From Minisyncoccota bacterium (GTDB lineage Bacteria > Patescibacteriota > Minisyncoccia > Moranbacterales > GCA-2747515): DNA of 5,085 nt. The DNA lies in contig CALIRC010000101.1 of assembly GCA_938044295.1 (NCBI GenBank), positions 1 through 5,085 of the forward strand, written 5' to 3'. Shown piece by piece: positions 1 to 4,868 of this stretch (position 1 is the first letter of the stretch; the number at the start of each line of letters is the position of its first letter). The position numbers and the translations under genes are program-made. The notes beneath the pieces were generated by a model. The model saw only the letters and a list, made by a program, of their open reading frames with translations. It was not told the DNA's origin and searched no databases.

Positions 1-17
1 CGATTCATTTTTTTGCT

Positions 18-431
18 TTATTTCACAACAACAGTACCACGAGTTGTTACTTTTTCTTTATTCAGCTGGGTCAGTGATAGCGTGTTTCCGTCAGGATCTT
101 TGAACCATTCTATTTGTGCCCCACTTGGTGCGGACCAGATACCCTTAACATCCTGCGATATTTGTGGGAATTTTTCATACACTATACCTTTCTTGGACAG
201 TTTGTTCATTTTTTCATGAATATTAATCACTTCCCAACCAAGAACCGTATGGCTTGTCTGCTGCATTGATTCCACTTTTTGGATGCGCAAAGTTATTGCA
301 CCAAGGTCAAATACGGTTGCAAATGGATCGTCTGATAGGCATTTAAGTTCTAGCACCTTTTCATAAAAATGTCGTGCTTTTGAAGCATTTACGGTTGCGA
401 TAAAAGCGATTGGTTTACCTAAAGTGTTCAT
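18..431 (-). CDS. VOC-family (glyoxalase/bleomycin-resistance fold) protein
   Basis: This is a complete 137-residue protein, the usual length for a single-domain VOC protein with two beta-alpha-beta-beta-beta modules. The first module opens with PIAFIATVNASKARHFYEK (residues 7-25), the typical strand followed by the 'a..FYe..L' helix. The second runs from LGWEVINIHEKMNKLSKKG (64-82) to the hallmark ending WFKDPDGNTLSLTQ (109-122). The GIWSAPSG stretch (97-104) and the DPDGN turn match a common subgroup annotated only as 'VOC family protein'. The usual last metal ligand, a Glu after DPDGN, appears to be Ser119, and no His is seen at the first-strand ligand position, so a canonical metal-dependent glyoxalase I activity is doubtful. 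The substrate is unknown. The protein is presumably cytoplasmic, with no signal peptide. The ATG lacks a clear Shine-Dalgarno site and lies 13 bases after a strong palindrome. Family assignment is firm; function is not. Confidence 0.93.
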   Translation of the reverse strand: MNTLGKPIAFIATVNASKARHFYEKVLELKCLSDDPFATVFDLGAITLRIQKVESMQQTSHTVLGWEVINIHEKMNKLSKKGIVYEKFPQISQDVKGIWSAPSGAQIEWFKDPDGNTLSLTQLNKEKVTTRGTVVVK

Positions 432-444
432 AGCTTACTAATTG

Positions 445-472
445 GGACTTACACACTTAAGTGCGTAAGTCC
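445..472. repeat. 28-bp near-perfect palindrome in the VOC-gene leader
   Basis: The two 14-base arms, GGACTTACACACTT and AAGTGCGTAAGTCC, are complementary except at one position (453/464). In the minus-strand transcript that position becomes a G-U pair, so the RNA could fold into a long hairpin with a TTAA loop. It lies between the promoter (504-532) and the start codon (431) of the VOC gene. It is flanked on each side by TG and then by the direct repeat CTAAT (438-442 and 475-479). It could be a repressor operator, a leader hairpin controlling translation, or the joined ends of a tiny mobile element. The sequence does not decide between these. Confidence 0.75.
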
Positions 473-503
473 TGCTAATGTAACTTTTTATCTACATCAT
501 TGT

Positions 504-532
504 ATTATAGGGAATATACTCATAGTCGTCTA
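504..532 (-). promoter_or_regulatory. Predicted sigma-70 promoter of the VOC gene
   Basis: On the minus strand a perfect -10 TATAAT (504-509) lies 17 bp downstream of TAGACG (527-532), a 4/6 match to the -35 consensus. Transcription would start near 497 and give a leader of about 66 nt containing the 28-bp palindrome. Confidence 0.6.
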
Positions 533-648
533 TTTTTGTATTCTACATACTGAGGCACATGATCTCTATTGTTTTTGGCGCAATGTATTCACTTTCCTTT
601 TTACGTTTTATACAGAACTACTTTCTCATGTTTTTAATTTTTTAGCAC

Positions 649-673
649 AAAAAAACACTATTTGAAATAGTGT
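649..673 (-). terminator. Rho-independent terminator after the 55-residue gene
   Basis: The arms ACACTATTT and AAATAGTGT (655-663 and 665-673) form a perfect inverted repeat around one central base. In RNA this gives a 7-8 bp stem with a small loop. On the minus strand it is followed at once by a run of seven T (A-run 649-655 on the plus strand). It lies about 48 bases past the stop codon of the 55-residue gene and would also end read-through from the membrane-protein gene upstream. On the plus strand only TGCTTTT follows, so termination in that direction would be weaker. Confidence 0.82.
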
Positions 674-720
674 GCTTTTGACTGAGGCCGATACATCTTT
701 GTGTTTCTGGCCTCTGATTT

Positions 721-888
721 TTATGAGGACATCTTTGGTTTTGTCTCTTCTGTATACTGCACTTCTGTCTGTATACTTTTATTTCTGCGTGTACTTTGTG
801 ACGACTTTTTCTTGCCTGGAACTTTATAATTGGCTCCAGTATGACGCCCTTCAATTCTCTGAAAAACTTCTTCCTGAGCTGCATTCAT
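721..888 (-). CDS. Small basic hypothetical protein, 55 residues
   Basis: The ATG at 888 opens a 55-codon frame beginning MNAAQEEVFQRIEGRH and ending TEETKPKMSS, stop TAA at 721. The middle (residues 22-38) is rich in Lys, Arg, Ser and Gln (VPGKKKSSQSTRRNK). There are no cysteines, membrane segments or signal peptide, so the protein is probably cytoplasmic and partly disordered; binding to nucleic acid is only a guess from its charge. Support for a real gene is contextual: a GGG-containing Shine-Dalgarno-like site about 8 bases before the ATG, a TATAAT box at 919-924, and a strong terminator about 50 bases after the stop. A second ATG at 884 opens an overlapping 80-codon frame that runs through the terminator stem and T-run, which makes it the less likely product. 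I recognise no family. Confidence 0.55.
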   Translation of the reverse strand: MNAAQEEVFQRIEGRHTGANYKVPGKKKSSQSTRRNKSIQTEVQYTEETKPKMSS

Positions 889-918
889 ATTAACTACCCT
901 TTTTACACTATGCGTTTC

Positions 919-941
919 ATTATATACCGTACTTTTGTCAA
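919..941 (-). promoter_or_regulatory. Promoter-like site before the 55-residue gene, odd spacing
   Basis: The minus strand has a perfect TTGACA (936-941) and a perfect TATAAT (919-924), but only 11 bp separate them, too short for a standard sigma-70 promoter. No good -35 match lies 16-18 bp above the TATAAT, where the sequence is an A/T-rich tract (942-954) that might act as an UP-like element. A start near 912 would give a leader of about 24 nt. The elements are clear; their use as a promoter is uncertain. Confidence 0.4.
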
Positions 942-964
942 AAATTTTTTTTACCGTTTAGCTC

Positions 965-1234
965 TCATAAAAACCAGCCGTATATGATGTAGACTGATAA
1001 GCCTCCGAAAAGAATCTGCGGGTAGAGTGCTGCAACTATACATGCTATAGCAAAGAGTCGTAGTGAACCGCTCTTTTTGTAGTATATCCATCCTACGATC
1101 TGTAAAACTAAAACGAACACGCTACTACAGACGATACCTACCTCAATTTGAAGTATTGATCTGGGAAAATCTTGCTGAAGGCCTGCATGGTAGCTTTGCA
1201 CCTCCATCAACCAAGAAATGATTATTTCTAGCAC
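965..1234 (-). CDS. Small membrane protein with two transmembrane helices
   Basis: This 89-residue protein starts at GTG 1234, chosen because AGAGGA (1242-1247) lies upstream with 8 bases between GAGG and the start. Residues 1-27 form an amphipathic or weakly hydrophobic N-terminus. Two strongly hydrophobic segments follow, about 28-52 (IEVGIVCSSVFVLVLQIVGWIYY) split here only by description, and about 60-88 (from LFAIACIVAALYPQ to the C-terminus). The short linker YKKSGSLR (52-59) is positively charged, so by the positive-inside rule both ends would lie outside the cytoplasm. No catalytic motif or known family is recognised. It has its own promoter at 1262-1290. The 55-residue gene begins 76 bases downstream with no terminator between them, so the two may also be co-transcribed. 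Confidence 0.75.
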   Translation of the reverse strand: MLEIIISWLMEVQSYHAGLQQDFPRSILQIEVGIVCSSVFVLVLQIVGWIYYKKSGSLRLFAIACIVAALYPQILFGGLSVYIIYGWFL

Positions 1235-1261
1235 TCTACTATCCTCTTTTTAGATTCGTCA

Positions 1262-1290
1262 ATCTTAACTTTCCATTATATTTGTGTCAA
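1262..1290 (-). promoter_or_regulatory. Predicted promoter of the small membrane protein
   Basis: On the minus strand a perfect -35 TTGACA (1285-1290) is followed after 17 bp by TAAGAT (1262-1267), a 4/6 match to the -10 box. A perfect TATAAT also occurs within the spacer (1275-1280), only 4 bp after TTGACA, too close to work with it. The TTGACA/TAAGAT pair gives a start near 1255 and a leader of roughly 20 nt carrying the Shine-Dalgarno site. Confidence 0.55.
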
Positions 1291-1341
1291 ATAAATATTT
1301 TGCCTTGTTGTCATGTCTTTTTATGCATACAAAATTGATAG

Positions 1342-1366
1342 AGTCCGCAACAGATTGTTGCGGACT
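1342..1366 (-). terminator. Hairpin after the 141-residue gene, probable weak terminator
   Basis: AGTCCGCAAC and GTTGCGGACT are perfect 10-bp arms around a five-base loop, starting 14 bases past the stop codon of the 141-residue gene. On the minus strand the T-rich stretch does not follow directly: CTATCAATTTTG comes next. The strong GC stem and its position suggest termination or protection of the mRNA 3' end, but the poor T-tract leaves this open. Confidence 0.55.
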
Positions 1367-1379
1367 ATAGATACTCGCC

Positions 1380-1805
1380 TTAAAGATGGTATGAAATCAT
1401 GGGTACATTCATGTGGATGACGTTTTTTAATCTTGCAAAATCACTCTCGCAAAAATGATGCCACATCTTATCGATTGCTTCTTGTCCATTCACCGCATTG
1501 TCTGGAGAATCAGAATCAAAAAATATTTTTGTAATGCGTCCATTATCTAGTGTAAGATTCAATTCGAATAAGTATTTACTTAGTTTACAGCGGTATACTC
1601 CCTGACGCTCATTTTTATTAGACTGATTCTCATTAGCTTCATACGTTACTTGTGGGATGTAATCTTGACTTCTGATCAATGAGGGACAACCCACCACTCC
1701 ACCTATGATCACTTGTTTCATGAATTCTCCGAGTTTCTCTAATACTTTTTGTTTTGTCAGATCTTCACTTATATGTCTCACTTCCTTACTTACAACCTTT
1801 TTCAT
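1380..1805 (-). CDS. Hypothetical soluble protein, 141 residues
   Basis: I do not recognise this protein. It starts at ATG 1805 with a weak G-rich site (TTCCCC on the plus strand, 1811-1816) 5-7 bases before it. Residues 1-30 are charged and look helical (KEVRHISEDLTKQKVLEKL). Residues 31-41 are a short glycine-rich hydrophobic stretch (QVIIGGVVGCP), too short for a membrane helix. Residues 55-68 are a polar Asn/Glu-rich linker, and 69-97 alternate as beta strands (GVYRCKLSKYLFELNLTLDNGRITKIFF split at Leu85 by a turn further on). The C-terminus holds DSDSPDNAVNGQEAID and an aromatic/His patch MWHHF. The strand pattern with LDNGRITKIFFD resembles small alpha+beta folds such as NTF2-like or cystatin-like domains, but this is a guess from shape alone. 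The gene has its own strong promoter and hairpin, so it is probably monocistronic. Confidence 0.8.
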   Translation of the reverse strand: MKKVVSKEVRHISEDLTKQKVLEKLGEFMKQVIIGGVVGCPSLIRSQDYIPQVTYEANENQSNKNERQGVYRCKLSKYLFELNLTLDNGRITKIFFDSDSPDNAVNGQEAIDKMWHHFCESDFARLKNVIHMNVPMISYHL

Positions 1806-1877
1806 TTCTTTTCCCCATGTTTATATGGATGACAGTATTTCTTTAATTTTTAATGAAAGATTCATTAGTCTTAAAGG

Positions 1878-1906
1878 ATAATACTATATAATTAACTTTT
1901 TGTCAA
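1878..1906 (-). promoter_or_regulatory. Strong predicted promoter of the 141-residue gene
   Basis: On the minus strand a perfect TTGACA (1901-1906) is separated by exactly 17 bp from TATTAT (1878-1883), a 5/6 match to the -10 consensus. This is among the best promoter matches in the window. Transcription would start near 1871, giving a leader of about 65 nt with no obvious fold. Confidence 0.72.
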
Positions 1907-1976
1907 TTTTTGTTTCAGCTCCCAACTTCCTTAATGCTCAGTATTATCTCATCTTGTCTGGATTAATATATTTCAC

Positions 1977-1997
1977 AAAAAATACCACGTGAGTGAT
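1977..1997 (-). terminator. Possible weak terminator downstream of folC
   Basis: On the minus strand a 5-bp stem (ATCAC with GTGGT, one G-U pair) with a four-base loop is followed by ATTTTTT. It lies about 80 bases after the folC stop codon. The stem is short, so this is only a candidate. No stronger terminator is seen in the 272-bp gap between folC and the 141-residue gene. The rest of that gap, apart from the promoter at 1878-1906, shows nothing I can assign. Confidence 0.35.
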
Positions 1998-2077
1998 GCA
2001 TTTTTTGAGGTTCATGTAAAATGAGATCAACATCACAATTCATTTTTTTTAGATCAGTACTGGAAATATATGTGTAC

Positions 2078-3391
2078 CTATACATCACTGCCACCACATA
2101 AAAGATATGCCTGACTTGCGAGATAAAGGGATCCACAGACAAGTACTATTTCGACATCATTGGGGATCTTTTTTAGCGCGTGAGAAATGCTTGATGCTTC
2201 TTTTGCACTTGTAAAGCCATGAGATTGTGCCTTTTGTGCGAGCTCAACCGGATCATGCATTGTGATCGAGAAGTCCTGCTCATCTACAGAGATCTTTGGA
2301 AAGGTGATTCGATCAGTTAATATCGAAAGACTTTCAAGCATGCTATTAGTATCCTTTTTGTGCTTAGCTGCAAATATTATATGTGCATTCTTTTCAGGGA
2401 ATACGTTCGCAAAAGTTTTTATGAGGGCTTGTACTTTTTGTGGATTATGTGCACCATCACACACAACTGTTTTGTCCCGATACTGCGAGATACTGAACCG
2501 GCATGGGATTTGGATTTTCATGAGTGCATCCCTTGCAGCATAGCGATCCCATTTTACTCCATCACGTTTAGCAATATACTGCACCGCTGTAAGTGCTAGC
2601 GCGACATTTGCTGCCTGGTGTTCACCGATTAGTGATGTGCTGTACTGCACATCACTTATCATACCCGCAGTTCCACTTTCATCATATGTTATATTTTCAG
2701 GTGTGGAGACTATATGGCATGTAGCATCTTTTTTGTGCGCTGCGCTACGCAATACATTGAGTATCTCCTCACCTTGTTCTGTGACAAATATATGATTACC
2801 CTCTTGGATGATTCCTGCTTTTTCACCAGCGATTTCTGGAAGTGTCTCCCCGAGGATATGCATATGATCGAAGCCGATATGGGTGATTAGTCCAACTTTA
2901 TCAGGACGTGTGATGCAATTTGTAGCATCCCATCTCCCCCCTAATCCTGTCTCTATAACAGCATAATCGACGCCATGATCTGCAAATACAAGAAATGCTA
3001 GTGCAGCTGTAATTTCAAAATGTGATGGTGTGCCGATTGCTTCTTGCTCCATCTCATCCGCTACTACAGCGACTCGCTCAAGCGAGCGACAAAAATCTTC
3101 CTCTGTAATCGATATGCCATTAATCTGTACACGTTCCGTTACGTTGTAGAGGTGCGGCGAAACTGTCATGCCCACGGTTAATCCGTGTGACTCTAGGAGT
3201 GATGCAGCAATTTTTACTGTAGAACCTTTCCCAGAAGTCCCCGCCACATGCAAGACTTTGAGTGCGTTTTGTGGGTTTCCCAATCCTGCGAGGAGACGAT
3301 TTGTTCGCTCTAGAAACATGACGCCCTCTGTAGCATCTGCAATAGTGCGTTGCAAGTATTTTTGCACTGTAGATAGTGAAGCAAATCTCAT
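2078..3391 (-). CDS. folC: FolC: folylpolyglutamate synthase / dihydrofolate synthase
   Basis: FolC is a cytoplasmic Mur-ligase-family enzyme. It uses ATP to join glutamate to folates and, in bifunctional members, to dihydropteroate. Counting from the ATG at 3391, the protein has 437 residues, normal for the family. Family motifs appear in order: P-loop AGTSGKGST (about residues 50-58), SPHLYNVTERVQING (78-92), ETGLGGRWDATN (147-158), IGFDHMHILGETLPEIAGEKAGI (about 172-194 in two adjoining motifs), with Lys191 of EKAGI the likely carbamylated metal-site lysine, GEHQAANVAL (256-265), DGAHNP (312-317) and the C-terminal CGSLYLASQA (419-428). All key residues are present, so it should be active. 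The frame can be extended upstream to ATG 3427, but MRFASLSTVQKYL is where homologues usually start; neither start has a clear Shine-Dalgarno site. No other folate gene is in the window. If the host lacks de novo synthesis, the enzyme would mainly polyglutamylate salvaged folate (inference). Confidence 0.95.
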   Translation of the reverse strand: MRFASLSTVQKYLQRTIADATEGVMFLERTNRLLAGLGNPQNALKVLHVAGTSGKGSTVKIAASLLESHGLTVGMTVSPHLYNVTERVQINGISITEEDFCRSLERVAVVADEMEQEAIGTPSHFEITAALAFLVFADHGVDYAVIETGLGGRWDATNCITRPDKVGLITHIGFDHMHILGETLPEIAGEKAGIIQEGNHIFVTEQGEEILNVLRSAAHKKDATCHIVSTPENITYDESGTAGMISDVQYSTSLIGEHQAANVALALTAVQYIAKRDGVKWDRYAARDALMKIQIPCRFSISQYRDKTVVCDGAHNPQKVQALIKTFANVFPEKNAHIIFAAKHKKDTNSMLESLSILTDRITFPKISVDEQDFSITMHDPVELAQKAQSHGFTSAKEASSISHALKKIPNDVEIVLVCGSLYLASQAYLLCGGSDV

Positions 3392-3483
3392 AGTATAAAA
3401 TGAAATGCAATTAGTTGAGTATATCATAATGAGAAGACAGTATGCCTTTTGGTGACTGACCTTTACACTCCTTGATTGGAGTA

Positions 3484-3513
3484 ATGATATCTGATAAAAA
3501 CGATTTTCGTCTA
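3484..3513 (-). promoter_or_regulatory. Tentative folC promoter
   Basis: On the minus strand TAGACG (3508-3513), the same -35-like hexamer as in the VOC promoter, lies 18 bp above TATCAT (3484-3489), a 5/6 match to the -10 box. The start would be near 3477, giving a leader of about 86 nt before the ATG at 3391. A small 5-bp inverted repeat (ACTCC/GGAGT, 3467-3482) lies at its beginning. Nothing else in the 235-bp gap besides the parB terminator can be assigned. Confidence 0.35.
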
Positions 3514-3587
3514 AAGGAAGGATGTGTGCATCATATTGATTGTACTGACGAAACTTTCAATAAACCTCGTTGTACTTCTCGTACATA

Positions 3588-3624
3588 TAAAAAAATGACC
3601 GCGCTCTCCAAATGGAAAACGCGG
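3588..3624 (-). terminator. Rho-independent terminator after the parB-like gene
   Basis: The arms CCGCG (3599-3603) and CGCGG (3620-3624) enclose a second pairing, TCCA with TGGA, inside the loop. On the minus strand the hairpin is followed by TCATTTTTTT, a good T-tract. It begins about 40 bases past the stop codon at 3663 and separates the parB-like gene from folC. Confidence 0.8.
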
Positions 3625-3662
3625 CTATCGTCAATCATGCTCTTTACTTAATATTTATACTT

Positions 3663-4706
3663 TTATTCTTCATAACCCAAAGAATCTGCTAGTTCTTTAA
3701 TCGCACGAAATGCTACTCGCATTGCATCTCGCTCTGGTGATGAAGCGCGATTTCTAAAAAAATCATTTATCTCTTTTTTGCTACAAAGATCGTTTACTTG
3801 ATCAATTGCATCACCAAAAATTTTCCCTTTTTCTGACATTTTTACCAACTGCGCAATCTTTGGATCTATGCGTAATTTTTGTGCATGATTCTCATTACTG
3901 CTGGACGCAGCTCCAATGCTGCTGGATCTGCTATCACTGAGCTGCCTCTCTTTATAGTGATTAATCTCGTCTAGAAGTACATTTCTTGAGATTCCTGACT
4001 TAATATTTGGCTTTCGATTGCGCAAACGCTCTGCAGCTTTTGCGGCTCTTTCGATAAATGCAGGCTGATCGTCATACTCCACTTTGCTGGCTATATTAAA
4101 AGCACTATCAAAGGAAATTTTACGATACTCATCAGCATCAGGCTGACAGAGGATTGATACCTCTGGATGCATCCGCGCAACAATCAGATACTTTCTTACT
4201 TTTTGATAGCTCAGAGACACCTCTCTTGCGACAGAAGCGTCACTTGCTTCAGGGGTATCATCGTGAATCTTCAATAGTGCCATTGCCATGTCATAATGTG
4301 ACATATGCGAATGCTGTAGATTGTCCTTTAGTGCAAATTTAAAGAGCTCATCAGCTGTTTTCTTGCCTTTGTAGATCTTTAATCGAATTTTTGTACTTCC
4401 TATATTTCCAAGTGCAGTCCAACGGCGCTCCCCTCCTATGATCATATATTTTCCATTTGGTCCCTTTGGCATTACTTTTACTGCATCTCGCTGACCCTCG
4501 GGACCCCTGAGAGACCCTTCTAATTCCTTCATTTCATCAGGATCAAAGAATTTGCGAGGCTGGTTAGGATTTGGCTCTACTTCATTATGCTCAGCAATAA
4601 TCTCTTGTGACCATTCATTCTGATCATCTACTTTCTGGTCATCTTTCTCCTGGTCATTTATCTCCTGGTCATCAAAGACCATTTTAAAAGTACTTTCTGT
4701 ATTCAC
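3663..4706 (-). CDS. ParB/Spo0J-family DNA-binding protein
   Basis: This is a complete 347-residue protein. ParB proteins bind centromere-like parS DNA and slide as CTP-dependent clamps in chromosome or plasmid segregation; some relatives are transcription regulators. The N-terminal ParB/Srx-like domain (about residues 42-125) carries EPNPNQPRKFF (44-54) and the phosphate-binding signature GGERRWTAL (91-99). A central helix-turn-helix region follows at about 135-185 (ASVAREVSLSYQKVRKYL, 157-174). After it come a charged helical segment with several RK pairs (215-235), a Ser-rich linker (258-270) and a helical C-terminus of no recognised type. Residues 12-31 are four tandem pentapeptides of the DDQxx type. 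The GTG at 4706 is chosen because GGAGG (4713-4717) lies six bases upstream; the next Met, residue 9, has none. No parA lies beside it and I see no parS, so a role in partition is not shown. The gene has its own promoter and terminator. Confidence 0.88.
   Translation of the reverse strand: MNTESTFKMVFDDQEINDQEKDDQKVDDQNEWSQEIIAEHNEVEPNPNQPRKFFDPDEMKELEGSLRGPEGQRDAVKVMPKGPNGKYMIIGGERRWTALGNIGSTKIRLKIYKGKKTADELFKFALKDNLQHSHMSHYDMAMALLKIHDDTPEASDASVAREVSLSYQKVRKYLIVARMHPEVSILCQPDADEYRKISFDSAFNIASKVEYDDQPAFIERAAKAAERLRNRKPNIKSGISRNVLLDEINHYKERQLSDSRSSSIGAASSSNENHAQKLRIDPKIAQLVKMSEKGKIFGDAIDQVNDLCSKKEINDFFRNRASSPERDAMRVAFRAIKELADSLGYEE
4614..4673 (-). repeat. Four tandem 15-bp repeats inside the parB-like gene
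   Basis: Four consecutive 15-base units on the minus strand, each starting GATGACCAG or a close variant (AATGACCAG, GATGATCAG), encode DDQEI, NDQEK, DDQKV and DDQNE at residues 12-31. They form an acidic, Gln-rich N-terminal tail ahead of the ParB domain. The period is a multiple of three, so gain or loss of a unit would keep the frame. Confidence 0.85.
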
Positions 4707-4738
4707 AACTCACCTCCAGGATTTACTTACTCGGGTGC

Positions 4739-4767
4739 ATTGTACGACAATTGTTTGTATATGTAAA
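4739..4767 (-). promoter_or_regulatory. Promoter of the parB-like gene with a palindrome in its spacer
   Basis: On the minus strand TTTACA (4762-4767; 5/6 match) and TACAAT (4739-4744; 5/6 match) are separated by exactly 17 bp. The start would be near 4732, leaving a 25-nt leader with a strong Shine-Dalgarno site. The perfect 8-bp palindrome ACAATTGT (4747-4754) is nearly centred in the spacer, a good place for a repressor to block polymerase. Autoregulation by the ParB-like protein is possible but not shown. Confidence 0.68.
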
Positions 4768-4803
4768 GAAGAGGACACTGATACCTCGTCATCTCTCATT
4801 GCA

Positions 4804-4833
4804 TTGACATAAATTTCATGCTATAAATATGCT
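4804..4833 (+). promoter_or_regulatory. Predicted promoter of the sigma-factor gene
   Basis: A perfect -35 TTGACA (4804-4809) lies 18 bp above TATGCT (4828-4833), a 4/6 match to the -10 box. The better hexamer TATAAA (4822-4827) is only 12 bp away, too close. The start would be near 4840, giving a leader of about 30 nt. This promoter diverges from that of the parB-like gene, with only 36 bp between the two -35 boxes; that stretch holds an imperfect dyad GAGG...CCTC (4771-4787). Confidence 0.5.
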
Positions 4834-4868
4834 AATTCAGGTAGCTGTTCCTTTAGAAGGAGAATGTA

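Noticed and set aside
642..884. 80-codon minus-strand frame overlapping the 55-residue gene
   Set aside because: It runs through the stem and T-run of the terminator at 649-673, and the ATG at 888 in the other frame is the first one after the Shine-Dalgarno-like site.
672..893. 73-codon plus-strand frame opposite the 55-residue gene
   Set aside because: I see no ribosome-binding site or promoter on this strand, and the Cys/Phe/Leu-rich product looks like an antisense shadow.
1982..1997. CACGTG-centred site considered as a parS
   Set aside because: Only the central hexamer and a few outer bases agree with the canonical 16-bp parS; the flanking arms are not symmetrical.
3392..3427. Upstream ATG extending FolC by 12 residues
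   Set aside because: The added residues are not like FolC N-termini and no Shine-Dalgarno site precedes 3427; FolC proteins usually start at the MRFASLS position. The extension cannot be fully excluded.
3571..3585. TGTAC/GTACA inverted repeat beyond the parB terminator
   Set aside because: The stem is only 5 bp and lies outside any transcript end or promoter that I can define; it is likely chance in AT-rich DNA.
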